64,000 nucleotides of DNA from Apodemus sylvaticus (taxonomy: Eukaryota; Chordata; Mammalia; Rodentia; Muridae). Shown here one piece after another: positions 1 to 9,389 of the stretch. The notes beneath the pieces are model-generated. The model searched no databases. It saw only the letters and a list, made by a program, of their open reading frames with translations, and was not told the DNA's origin. The position numbers and the translations under genes were made by a program. The stretch covers positions 164,874,761-164,938,760 of the forward strand of contig NC_067472.1 in NCBI RefSeq assembly GCF_947179515.1, read 5' to 3'. The number at the start of each line of letters is the position of its first letter. The first letter of the stretch is position 1.

Positions 1-65
1 CATCTGACCTCCAGGAGCTAGGTATATGTTTTCATGTGCAGAATACAATTTTAAAAAAAAAAATT

Positions 66-312
66 AAAGCTAGATGTGGTGGTGTAACCATGAGTGCTTG
101 ATACTTCTGAGGTAGAGACAAGAGGATTCTAGGCCAACCTGGATCCCATTAAAATTTTCTCAAAAACTAAACCTAAACCAAAACAGAACCAAAACTCTAA
201 TTCCCCCACTGCCCCCCCCAAAAAAAAACAAAAATAAGAAGGGGCCAGGGATGTGTCTCAGTGATAGAAAGGTCTCCTAGCATGAGGAAAGCGCTAGGTT
301 TAGATCTCTTGT
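66..312 (+). mobile_element. Diverged B1-like then ID/B4-like SINE sequence
   Basis: At 66-165 is a heavily mutated B1-type body (gatgtggtggtgtaacc, then gaggtagagacaagaggat). At 241-312 is an ID/B4-type tRNA-derived head (ggccagggatgtgtctcagtg). It could be one old B4 element or two separate pieces. Family assigned by eye. Confidence 0.5.
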
Positions 313-390
313 GCTGCATGAAGCAAGGTGTGAATCACACTGGTTACCCCAGGACTCAGAATGTAGAATTAAGATAAAAGAGCGGGCCTG

Positions 391-572
391 GGACTGGAGA
401 GATGGCTCAATGGTTAAGAGCGTAGACTGCTCTTCCAGAGGTCCTGAGTTCAATTCCCAGCAACCACATGGTGGCTCACAACCATCCGTAATGGGATCTG
501 ATGACCTCTTCTGGTGTGTTCAAAGACAACAACAGTGTACTCACATATATAAAAATAAATAAATCCTTTAAG
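391..572 (+). mobile_element. B2 SINE
   Basis: Nearly full-length mouse B2: tRNA-derived head ggactggagagatggctcaa, body with accacatggtggctcacaac, and an AATAAATAAATCCTTT tail. It lies in sense orientation to the window and antisense to Nav2. Confidence 0.95.
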
Positions 573-584
573 AAAAGAAAAGAG

Positions 585-747
585 TGATCCAGGCAGTGGT
601 AGTGCATATCTTTAATCCTAGCACTTGGGAGGCAGAGGCAGGTAGATTTCTGAGTTCAAGGCCAGCCTGGTCTACAGAGTGAGTTCCAGGACAGCCAGGT
701 CTACACAGAGAAACCCTGTCTCGAAAAAAAAATAAAACCAAAAAATA
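585..747 (+). mobile_element. B1 SINE
   Basis: 7SL-derived B1: ccaggcagtggtagtgcata head, gagttccaggacagccagg body, then gaaaccctgtctcg and an A-rich tail. Confidence 0.95.
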
Positions 748-821
748 ATTTTTTTTAAAAAAAGGCAGAAAGCTATTTATAATAAGATTAATTAGTATAA
801 CATAATAGCAAGGGATGTGAG

Positions 822-858
822 CCACAGCTGGCACAGCTGCCACAGCTGGCACAGCTGG
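822..858. repeat. CACAGCTG short tandem repeat (four E-boxes at 9-bp spacing)
   Basis: Two perfect copies of the 18-mer CCACAGCTGGCACAGCTG, giving four CAGCTG hexamers exactly 9 bp apart. CAGCTG is a palindromic E-box of the kind bound by bHLH factors. Binding is not shown by the sequence alone. Confidence 0.85.
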
Positions 859-997
859 CAGTTCTCAACCTTAACCTTTGTTCCACTCCCTAGAGACAGA
901 CCGGTGCTCAGAGACAGCAATGGCTCACGGGGCAGAGAGGAGATACACTTTGTTGGAACCAACCACCCTTTGCTTACGATCTTCAGTTTTAAAAAGG

Positions 998-1330
998 TGT
1001 GTGTGTGTATAGACTCGCATACACATGCTAAGAGCATGGGTGTGAGCAAACACTCGTGAGCACACATGTGTAGGCCAGAGGACACCCTGGTGTACCCAAT
1101 CCTCAAGTGCTGCCTGCCATTTTGTTGGAGTCAGGGTCTCTATCCCTGGAGCCTGCTATGCAGGCTACGCTGGCTGAGCGGGGAGCCCTAGGGATCCGCC
1201 TGTGTCTGCCTCTGTATCACTGGCAGGATAGATGGCTACAGCCGCGCTCAGATTTTAATCTGGTTTCTGGGTATTAAGCAGGTCCTCGGGCTTTCGTTTT
1301 ATAAACTGAGTTCTCTTTCTGACCTCTGCT
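998..1330 (-). repeat. Diverged rodent SINE-type repeat with GT-rich flank
   Basis: Pattern seen again at 8880-9190 and 44215-44560: GT-rich start, cacacatgtgtaggccagagg, a B1-like middle (gtcagggtctctatccctgg) and an end resembling a SINE head. Looks like an old B3A/B1-type composite on the minus strand. Exact family not settled. Confidence 0.5.
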
Positions 1331-1573
1331 TGTTTATTTAAAAAGCAAACTGAGGTCCAGGGAGAGAACATGGTATTCCCACACCAAAACAGTGAGAGCA
1401 CAAATTCCCTTGCCCATCTGTACCGCCCACTCCGTAGCCTTCTCTCCCGCAGTGAGGGGACAGAGACTGGTTGTTAGGGGCTGGGCCTCCCTCATCAGCC
1501 TGGGACTTCTGATGAGCAAGGCTCTGGAGCAGGGAGGCTGGAGGAGCCTGCGAAGGCCTCTCTTGCCCCTTAC

Positions 1574-1712
1574 CTGCACATCCAGGTTTCTCCGGGAGGA
1601 GGCAGGTGTGTTGGCATAGGAGCTGATGGACGAGCTGGTGTTGATGTCATCCGTGCTGAGGTTGTCTATGGTGTCGCTGATGCCACTGCTGACGGAGCTG
1701 CTGTCATCCCAG
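1574..1712 (-). CDS. Nav2: Nav2 internal coding exon (WDDSSSVSSG... segment)
   Basis: This is an internal exon of neuron navigator 2, a large cytoskeleton-associated protein with an N-terminal calponin-homology domain and a C-terminal AAA-type ATPase region, linked to microtubules and neurite outgrowth. The exon gives 46 codons plus one leading base. It begins WDDSSSVSSGISDTIDNL and ends SSRRNLDVQ. Minus-strand splice sites are clear: a pyrimidine tract ending in TTGGCAG just above 1712, and CAG followed by GTAAGG at 1573. It enters in phase 2 and leaves in phase 0. The leading C completes the Ser codon begun by the exon at 51911-52033. Paralogue choice: as I recall them, Nav3 reads GLSDTLDNIS and Nav1 GLSDASDNLS here, whereas this exon has GISDTIDNLS, which I remember from Nav2. 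The Ser/Thr/Asp-rich, low-hydrophobicity composition suggests a disordered linker. One residue (SSRRN, against SSRKN in the human protein as I recall it) may be a species difference. Confidence 0.93.
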
Positions 1713-2974
1713 CTGCCAAGACAAAAACATCCTGAGCGACGGAGCCTCTCAACGTTCTAGTGCAGCCTGGCGGCTCAGGCAGATAAACTGGTCTAGGGAA
1801 AGGCCCAACTTGTGACCTAATGTCTTCCAGAGGGCTCCCGCTTGGATGGGACTCATCTACGAGGGCCACCCGAGTGAAGGGTCTGGTCCCACTTCTCCGG
1901 AAGGGTGGATTCATGAGCAGAGGCTACAGACCTCCTTCCTTGGTCTGATCCCTTCCCTCTTTCCTGCTAAAGGGAAATCACTTTTCCCCAGGGGCAATGG
2001 CAAGGCAAGATTGGCAGAACAGGATCTGAATGACAGGCTCAATTCAGTGCAGTCGCTTATGGGAGGAGGGGGAGCGGAGCAGGAGAACTGCTGTGTGAGT
2101 TCCCTGGACGCCTCTCCAGAACAAACGCCTGAGAGGCAGAGTGGAAAGTGTCCGCAGAGAACAGCCCATCCTAGCACTAGGTCTGTCTCTGTAATACCAC
2201 ACAGTATATTGAAAGCATAGCTCCTCCCTTCCCAAGCTTCAGATGGCAGACCTCAACCCCTTCCAGCTTCCAACCAGTCTCCTGGCAAGGATCCTTCATC
2301 CTCTGGTCCCTGTCACTGTCTGCCACCTCCCAACACCACCACATTTAACCCAGCATCTGGTCTTACCACTGTTCTTTGCAAAATGCCCCGTCCATATGCA
2401 GCTCAGTACAACCTGCCACCCCACAGTTTATGGTGCCTTGGGCTCTGCCTGGGTCACTACCCATGGGCCAGCTCATTCTTACTGTGTGATTTCCTCCCAG
2501 CTCACCCTCCCATGGCAGCCTGAGTGACCTGTAGTGTCACTGGGCCTGGCCACTCCTTTCCTTAATGTCTCCAGCAGGCGCTCCTCTCCTCCCCCAGGTG
2601 TACCCGCTGTCCCTCTCCATCCTGTCTTGCAGCCCTGTCTCCACCGTGCACTCTGACCATGTGGGCTTCTGTCCCTTCTAAGCCAGGACTATCTTTCTCC
2701 AGCAGGGAGAATTTCATTGGTTGTCCCTGCAATCTTATCTTTTAGGTCTCAGTGAACAAGTCATCTCTTCAGAGATGCCATCTGTTAACCTATCAAAGCC
2801 ATCATGTTCTATCACCCCAATATGATATTTTTTTTCTTATTTGTTTGTGGGATGGAAGGTATACAGCAAATAGTTAATAGGTACTCAATGAATTGAAAAA
2901 TCATGGGTGAATTCTATAAGGTAAGCCACTGATGTCACTGAGACACTGTTCTAGTTCAGCCCGTGACAATAGTA
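1713..2974. other. Repeat-poor intron next to the exon
   Basis: No SINE, LTR or microsatellite seen beyond short homopolymers. C/T-rich around 2240-2700. Nothing else recognised. Confidence 0.5.
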
Positions 2975-3095
2975 AGTAGTACTGCTTCTCTGCTGTACAG
3001 CTGGAGAAACTAAGGTTCAGCAAGGTAGGATTCTGTGTACAAGGTCAGCTAGAGAGACATGAGTGGGTCAGAATGCAGTCACCCTGACTCCAGTG
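2975..3095 (+). mobile_element. MIR relic
   Basis: Old tRNA-derived MIR core signature: tacagctggagaaactaagg followed by a degraded form of the family's aaggtcacacagctag stretch (acaaggtcagctagag). Too diverged for exact ends. Confidence 0.6.
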
Positions 3096-4042
3096 TCATG
3101 CTCGGCACTGTAACAACAGTTTTCCCCCCACCGTTCTCTGAGTGTACCAAATACAACACAATCCATTTCCCCAGGAGGCCAAGAACCTGGTTCATTGTCA
3201 TACAAGGCAGGAAGGACAGGACTTCTACTCAGGCAATGACTTAGCCAGATTACTGCCCCATGTGGTGCTATTCCACGGTGACTATTGCTGAAAGCTTTGC
3301 AGAAGGAAGGTAGGAAGCCTTCAAGGTGTCAGGTGACTGAGATTAAAAAAAAAATGAGTCTCTACTACATGCACACTGGCACACTCACTGGTGTGCACCG
3401 TTGCACGCATGCAAACAATTCGAAAGATGCTATAGTTCATTGCACTAGCTTGCAAGGCATCTGTCTCTGCATCCCGAGTTCTGCTGGCCAGGGAAGGGAA
3501 AGGGGCCTCTAGGAAAGCCTGCTTTCAGGTTAGTTGCTCAGTATGCCCACCTACCTTTCAAAAGTCACCTTGCACAGAGTGCAGGAGAGCCGTGAAGCTA
3601 GTGTGCACACAGAGAGAACAGAGCAGTGAGAGCAGATCTCCATGGCGGCTGCCATGGGAGGGAAGCACAGTTCTAGAGCATGGCTGGCTCACCTGCTTCC
3701 AGCCAGACCCGGGGCCAGAAATACCCACAGAAGCACGAGGACCAGGCTCCCTGCTCTTGCCCAAAGCTATTTTGCTTAGGCTTGCTATTTGGATAGCCAG
3801 CTATCAGGGAAGTACAACTTGAAAGTGACTCCAGACATGTAGCTGGGAGTCAGACATGAAGAATGTGGAGAGCAAGATGCCAACTAAACAGGAAGGACAC
3901 CAACTAAGTGGAGGCAGTCAAGCTGTCAGCAAACTGGTACAACCTGGACAGGTAGCCAGAGGTGATGACCTCCAATCAAGCAGTCAATATTGAATTATAA
4001 GAAGCGATTAAGGCTGGGATGTGAGGGAAATCCAGAAGTTGT
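3096..4042. other. Intronic sequence without recognised features
   Basis: No repeat family, exon or RNA recognised apart from short A-runs. Confidence 0.45.
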
Positions 4043-4180
4043 AGCTGGGTGGTGGTGGCACCAGCTTTTATTCCCTGTACTCCGAAGGCAAAGGCAGGCA
4101 GATTTCGGAGTCTGAGGCTACATAATGAGTTCCAGGACAGCCAGAACTACACAGAGAAACCCTATCTTGGAAAACAAAGC
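4043..4180 (+). mobile_element. B1 SINE (older copy)
   Basis: B1 body with several substitutions: agctgggtggtggtggcacc head, gagttccaggacagccagaa, then gaaaccctatcttgg. Confidence 0.9.
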
Positions 4181-4550
4181 AAAATGAAAACCCAGATTAC
4201 ATATTTACTGCAGAATGGGGAGATGGGATTTAAGCAGGAAACCCTGGGGGGGGGGTCATTGATACAGGAAGATCTACTTCCACTTGGACATGGAATGGTC
4301 ATTCTCAAGTGGGATCTGACCACAGTTGGGTTCTAGCCTTAAATCTGACGAACGAGCCTCCTAGAGATGTTGAGAGTCGGGAGAGCATGCTTTTTACAGC
4401 TAAGTCACGGCGTGAATTCATAAAGCTTAGAAATTCCTGGGAGCACTGGTCTAACCTCTCCATTTACACCTTCGAGAGAACACATGGCACACTTGAGCGC
4501 ATTACAAAACAGCCTTGTGAAACCACAGCTTTAAGAAATTTATGTATGAT

Positions 4551-4692
4551 GGGCTGGTGATGCACACCTTTACTCCCAGCACTTGGGAGGGAGAGACAGG
4601 TCTTGAACTCTTAAGTTCAAGGCTAGCTTGGTCTATGTAGTGAGTTCCAGGAGAGTTAGGAGTACATAGAGAAACCCTGTCTCAAAAAAACC
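4551..4692 (+). mobile_element. B1 SINE (diverged)
   Basis: gctggtgatgcacacctttactcccagca through gaaaccctgtctcaaaaaa. More diverged in the middle than neighbouring copies. Confidence 0.9.
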
Positions 4693-4699
4693 AATATAC

Positions 4700-4880
4700 T
4701 TATTTACCTGATGGATAGGAGTGTTTTCCTGCATGCATGTCTTTACACCATGTATGTGCCTGGTATCCACAAAGGGCAGAAGAGGACACTGGATTCCTTG
4801 GAACTGGAATTACAGACAGTTGAAAGCCACCATGTAGGTGCTAGAAATCAAATCCAGGGTCCTCTGGAGAGAAAAAAAAA
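4700..4880 (-). mobile_element. B3-type SINE
   Basis: Reverse-oriented B3: tgttttcctgcatgcatg, ggaactggaattacagacag, accatgtaggtgctagaaat. The head is truncated after ggtcctctggaga. Confidence 0.8.
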
Positions 4881-5344
4881 TCTCTCCACCTCCACCTTCT
4901 AGTTTTAAGTGATGTTGTGGATAGCCCTGGGCTTGTATTTTGATACTAATTCTACTCCTCGGAGGGGCTGCAGATGAGGAGTTGCTTTGTGAACCTTTTC
5001 CCCGCCTTAACTTTTCAAATAAGGCTTGAGCCAATGATTGGGCAGGAGGAAAAGAGAGGAGTTGAGAGTTTAGGGGAGGAGCCACGGGGGATCTACAAGA
5101 AATGGAGGAGCTATGAGAGATCAGCAGAGAGGCTGCAGAGAGAGAAGCTGGTGGCCTGGAGAGACTGCAAGTTATATGGGATAATATAGATGGGACTAGA
5201 ATACTGTAGTGGGAGGTCGCCCACTCTAGGCTTCTTGCTTGTATTGTTACTGATTAAGTTGAGACTTCTTTTACCGGGTAATTAGGTTGGAAACAAAGTA
5301 GCAACAAAGTGACATGAGGTTAAGATGAAAGATTTAAAAACTAG
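4881..5344. other. Unique intronic sequence
   Basis: Purine-rich stretch at 5040-5160 (gagga, ggagg and gagag runs). No gene or repeat family recognised. Confidence 0.4.
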
Positions 5345-5484
5345 CCCAGAGGTGGTTTAATCCCAGCACTTGGGAGGCAGAGGCAGGCAGATTTCTGAGT
5401 TCGAGGCCAACCTGGTCTACAGAGTGAGTTCCAGGACAGCCAGGGCTACACAGAGAAACCCTGTCTTGAAAAGGGGAAAAAAAA
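5345..5484 (+). mobile_element. B1 SINE, 5' shortened
   Basis: Lacks part of the normal head (gaggtggtttaatcccagca). The rest is a good B1 through gaaaccctgtcttg. Confidence 0.9.
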
Positions 5485-5518
5485 TTTTAAAAACTAGAGT
5501 ATGGTTACAAAAAGAATT

Positions 5519-5715
5519 GAGGGGCTACAGAGATGGCTCAGCAGGTAAGAATACTGGCTGTTCTTGCAGACAATCGGGATTCAGGTCTCAGCATCTATAT
5601 GGTAGCTCACAAAAGCCTGTGAGGACAGATCTGGGGCATATCTGGTCTCCCTGAGCACTGCACACAGATCGTGTACTTACATACATGCAGGCAAAATACC
5701 CATACATAAAGAAAA
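5519..5715 (+). mobile_element. B3-type SINE
   Basis: ggggctacagagatggctca head, ggtctcagcatctatatgg, and an end with catgcaggcaaaatacccat typical of B3. Confidence 0.85.
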
Positions 5716-5733
5716 AAATAAGAAAAGAATTAA

Positions 5734-5885
5734 GCCAGGCAGTGGTGGCCCACGCCTTTAATCTCAGCACTTGGGAGGCAGAGGCAGGTGGATTTCTGAG
5801 TTCAAGGCCAGCCTGGTCTATAGAATGAGTTCCAGGACAGCCAGAGCTATAGAGAGAAACCCTGTCTTGAAAAACCAAAAAAAAA
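5734..5885 (+). mobile_element. B1 SINE
   Basis: gccaggcagtggtggcccac head and a full body to gaaaccctgtcttgaaaaac. It leads directly into an AAAG microsatellite grown from its tail. Confidence 0.95.
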
Positions 5886-5890
5886 GAAAC

Positions 5891-5947
<57 letters not shown>

Positions 5948-5950
5948 AAA
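5886..5950. repeat. (AAAG)n microsatellite
   Basis: About 15 GAAA units extending the B1 A-tail. The strand is purely purine. Confidence 0.95.
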
Positions 5951-6032
5951 GAATTAAAATGCTGATGATAATTACTTACAAATTGAAGTTAAAATAAACA
6001 ATCTAATTTATTGCTATCAAAAGTTAAATGCT

Positions 6033-6220
6033 GGGCTGGAGAGATGGCTCAGCTGGTAAGAGCACCGACTGCTCTTCCAAAGGTCATGAGTTCAAATCCC
6101 AGCATCCACATGGTGGCTCACAACCATCCGTAAAGAGATCTGATACCTTCTAATGGCGGCTGAAGACAGCTACAGTGTACTTACATATAATAAATAAATA
6201 AATATATATAAAAAAAAAAG
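6033..6220 (+). mobile_element. B2 SINE with target-site duplication
   Basis: Full B2 from gggctggagagatggctcag to an AATAAATAAATATATA tail. Flanked by the 11-mer AGTTAAATGCT at 6022-6032 and 6221-6231. Confidence 0.95.
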
Positions 6221-6231
6221 AGTTAAATGCT

Positions 6232-6392
6232 GCCAGGCGGTGGTGGTGCACACCTGTAATCCAAGCACTCTGGGAGGCAGAGGCAGGCGGATTTCTGAGT
6301 TCAAGGCCAGCCTAGTCTACAGAGTGAGTTCCAGGACAGCCAGGGCTACACAGAGAAACCCTGTCTCGAAAAAACAAAAAACAAAAAACAAG
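6232..6392 (+). mobile_element. B1 SINE inserted at the B2's right target-site duplication
   Basis: Begins gccaggcggtggtggtgcac directly after the second AGTTAAATGCT. It ends in an A-rich tail followed by a third AGTTAAATGCT (6393-6403), so this B1 duplicated the same site again. Confidence 0.95.
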
Positions 6393-6620
6393 AGTTAAAT
6401 GCTTAAAAGACTTTACGGTGCTATCTGCCTCACTGGAAATGTGAAGCGTTTATGGGAGGGACAAGATATATTCAATTTATAAACACACTTTAGAATGATT
6501 AAAGAGCTTTGATTATTCAAGTTTGCAGATTTGTTTACCTGTTTAGGGAAATTTGTTCAGCCAAGTCAGAAAGAAGAAATTACATTTTTGTCAAAAAGCT
6601 TTTTCGCATTTATTTTCATC

Positions 6621-6647
6621 TTATATGCATGAGTGTTTAGCCTGCAA

Positions 6648-6702
<55 letters not shown>

Positions 6703-6850
6703 ACCTGTGTGGAACACTAGAGGCAGGAAGAAGGGGTTGAACCCTCTGGGATTGGAGCTCTAGGTGGCTGTGAGCCACTGTGCTAGTGCTGAGAACACAA
6801 ACCCAGAATCTCAGACCACAGCCAGCACTCAAAAGCACGAAACCATTGCT
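6621..6850 (-). mobile_element. B3-type SINE split by an AT microsatellite
   Basis: tgcatgagtgtttagcctgc on the left, and ggagctctaggtggctgtga with gctgagaacacaaacccaga on the right, fit a reverse B3. The middle is replaced by the (AT)n at 6648-6700. Confidence 0.7.
6648..6700. repeat. (AT)n microsatellite
   Basis: More than 20 uninterrupted TA units, self-complementary and likely length-variable. Confidence 0.95.
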
Positions 6851-7029
6851 CTAACCCTGAAATAATCTGAATTTACATAGAAATACTTTTGGATTTCAGA
6901 CTTGTAAGGAAACCCCCAGTTTAAACACCAAAGCTTCAGTTTTTTGATTATTCCAATGCGTTAACTCTAAGAGGCTGCTTGCATCACACAGATCCTCTTC
7001 TTGCCCTAAAGTGTTTCTGTCCAGGAAGA

Positions 7030-7205
7030 TGGAGGCTGGGGAGGCGGCTCAGCTGGCTTGCACACAGCCCCAGGGTTGGTCCCCAGTGTTGTAATAAGCA
7101 GGGCCTGGTGACACACACCTATAATCCTAACACAGATTACTCCATACCTACCAAACTTGAGGCAGTTCTGGAATCCTTGGTCATTTATGTAAACAAACAA
7201 ACCTA
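7030..7205 (+). mobile_element. B4/ID-like SINE relic
   Basis: ggctggggaggcggctcagc and agggttggtccccagtgttg resemble an ID head, followed by a B1-like piece (cacctataatcctaacac). Heavily diverged. Confidence 0.55.
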
Positions 7206-7515
7206 GACAGATCCACCTGGCTCCCCAGCACCTTTGCTCGTGTTCCCCTTTGCTCTGCGTTTCCAGGCTTTCAAAGCAGCATTTTCAAAGTCCTCCAGCT
7301 GCCTGCAGAGGTGGGATTTCCACAACCTGACCTGTCCCCTCTCCTTTATGTAGCTTTTCTCTTCTCCCTTCCTCTTCCCTCATCCCATGAAGGAAGTCAC
7401 ATAGTCACAAGCAGTTGTGAGTTGCCTGACAAGGGAACTGGAAAAATAAAGCAAGTGCTTTTAAGTGCAAAGCCGTCTCTTAAGCCCCTCCCCTTAGATT
7501 TTCAAAAATTACATT
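7206..7515. other. Unique intronic sequence
   Basis: Nothing recognised. C/T-rich around 7320-7385. Confidence 0.4.
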
Positions 7516-7562
7516 TAGTAGTAGTAGTAGTAGTATGTGTGTGTGTGTGTGTGTGTGTGTGT
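7516..7562. repeat. Compound (TAG)n(TG)n microsatellite
   Basis: Six TAG units run directly into about 14 TG units. Confidence 0.95.
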
Positions 7563-7570
7563 TGTGTGTG

Positions 7571-7690
7571 CTGTGGGGGGTGTCAGAGGATTACTTGCAA
7601 GAGTCAGATCTCTTTTTATCATGGAGGTCCTGAGAACTGATCTCAGGTAGTCAGCAACAATCTTTACCTGCTGAGCCATTTAGGCAGCCC
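7571..7690 (-). mobile_element. B3A-type SINE fragment
   Basis: gtcagaggattacttgcaag, catggaggtcctgagaactg, and tttacctgctgagccattt at the head. It reads as a reversed B3A whose tail is the preceding GT tract. Confidence 0.7.
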
Positions 7691-7937
7691 TGTCGTTCTT
7701 TTTAAATTTCAGTGCACATCACAGATATGTCTGATCAATTCTCTGGCTGAGTAATGGCAAGGAGGCGTGCTTAGATTCATGGAAACAGTCGACACAGAAG
7801 CTCCACTTCCCAGCCTTGGACAATCATGTGCTTTCTTCTCAATGAAAAACCCAGCCCTTGGAGCGGTAAGTGATCATCTTTAAGGACAGTCACCTACTTT
7901 CAGCCAAATGAGTGGATGGGACTCATAAAATAGACAA

Positions 7938-8050
7938 ATATATATACACAGACATACACACACACACACACACATATATATATATGCACGTAAATATATA
8001 TTACATATTATCTGTAATATACATGTAATGCATGATATATACATGATATA
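7938..8050. repeat. CA/TA-rich compound microsatellite
   Basis: About 13 CA units at 7947-7974, then TATA-rich sequence containing repeated acatgatata-like words. Confidence 0.8.
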
Positions 8051-8057
8051 CACATTT

Positions 8058-8190
8058 TAAAAATTCAGGGTCTCATGTAGCTCAGGTTGGCCTAGGAAAG
8101 CTGAAGTGGATCCTGAACTCCTGGTGCTCCTTCTGCCTGCCAAGTGCTGGGATCACAGGCATGTGCTAACCACTCCCTGACTGCCAAACA
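8058..8190 (-). mobile_element. B1-like SINE, diverged
   Basis: cagggtctcatgtagctcag and aagtgctgggatcacaggca in reverse B1 order. Probably an old B1/PB1 copy. Confidence 0.75.
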
Positions 8191-8875
8191 CTTTTCTTCA
8201 AGAACTTTAGATGGAACATGTTTGAATGCTAAGCCAGTATCTCGCACTTATTCATCCATGTAGTTAGCCAGAGCCTCCGGCTGCTGGGCACTGTGTGAGG
8301 AATGTGGTCACACATGACTCAGGAGTGATCCCTGACTGCCTACCCAATATTTGTGACCAGTGAGAACAACTTGGAATATAAACTTAATGCAGATTAGAGA
8401 TGGCAGAGGGCATTGGGTGGAGGTGTCGCTGGTTCCAGCCGGCTCTGTCTCCTACAGCTACAGCCAAGTTGCGGCATAGCACACACCGGCCCTGTTCCGA
8501 GCCCAGGCCAATGGCCCTTTGCTCACTGCTCTCTCATGCCAGCAGGGTACATCCCAAGCCTCTTCTTCCTCAGACCCATGTCCTAGGAGAGTCCAGATGA
8601 GGCCTGTCTTCTCCAGGCTCTGGGCTCCTCTTCTGTATAAGCAAGAACTAGATGAAGGCCCACAAGGTTCCTTTCAGACCGACATTTCAGGAGGCTCATT
8701 CAGAGGAAAGCTAAAACAAGACGTGTCAGCACACTGATGTCCACACTGGGGTCTCTTTGCCCACTCAACCATACTACCCGTCAGCCACTGTTCTACTGCC
8801 CAGCCTCCTCTTTGCTCGCTTCACCACTCAGATGAACCTGAGGTGCTTTTTGTTTGGTGGGTTTTTGTGTGGTTG
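8191..8875. other. Unique intronic sequence
   Basis: No repeat or exon recognised. Ends near a T-run at 8880. Confidence 0.4.
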
Positions 8876-9195
8876 TTGTTTTTTTTTTTTTTTACATGAA
8901 TATGTGTGTATTTAGTGTGCTCGTGTGTGCATGCTTGTTTGTGCCTGTGTTGTGGAGACAAGAGGACTATGTCATGTCAAGAGTCTTCGATCACTCTGAA
9001 CCTGAACCTGACATACTGAGATAGTGTCTCTCATTGGGGCTCAGAGCTAGCTAGATGGTCCTCTAGTCTAGCCAACTTGCTCCGGAACTCCATGTCTCTG
9101 CCCTGCCCTTTGGGATTTACACAGGTGCCAAACCCTAGCTCTCACACTTGATGGGAAAGTGCTTTACCCACTGATGTATGTAAGACTTCAGAGAA
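8876..9195 (-). repeat. Diverged rodent SINE-type composite
   Basis: Same architecture as 998-1330: GT-rich tail, tgtggagacaagaggac, a B1-like middle and a tttacccactgatgta head. Confidence 0.45.
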
Positions 9196-9278
9196 ACAGG
9201 TATAATGTTTTTTCACTTATGCCATATCAGATAGCCCTTAGTGCTCTGTTTTTTTTTTTAATTAAAAATTTTATATAT

Positions 9279-9389
9279 GTGCTCGCTTCAGCAACACATA
9301 TACTAAAATTGAAATGATACAGAGAAGATTAGCATGGTCCCTGTGCAAAGATGACAGGCAAATAAATTTGTGAAGCATTCCATATTTTT
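9279..9389 (+). pseudogene. U6 snRNA retropseudogene (5' half of a U6-L1 chimera)
   Basis: Full-length U6-like sequence from gtgctcgcttcagcaacaca to the terminal ccatattttt. It includes the well-known acagagaagattagcatgg core that contains the ACAGA box. Relative to U6 as I know it, most changes are G-to-A or C-to-T at former CpG sites (cggcagc to cagcaac, aacg to aatg, tgcgc to tgtgc, gcgttcc to gcattcc). There is also an inserted aaat, making it about 111 rather than 107 nt. No proximal sequence element is visible upstream, so it is not expected to be transcribed as U6. Its 3' end joins an L1 fragment in the same orientation with no gap. Confidence 0.95.

Larger units (their letters stand above)
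1..1573 (-). other. Nav2: Start of the following Nav2 intron (downstream side)
   Basis: Begins with the GTAAGG donor at 1573 on the minus strand and runs off the left edge of the window. It contains B1, B2 and diverged SINE sequence and a short CACAGCTG repeat. No exon was recognised. Confidence 0.75.

Noticed and set aside
1846..2220. 124-aa plus-strand open frame beside the Nav2 exon
   Set aside because: Antisense to the gene, with no domain and no splice support. Length is within chance for G+C-moderate intron.
9279..9389. Functional U6 snRNA gene
   Set aside because: Several substitutions, an inserted aaat, no visible proximal sequence element upstream, and direct fusion to L1 show a retropseudogene.
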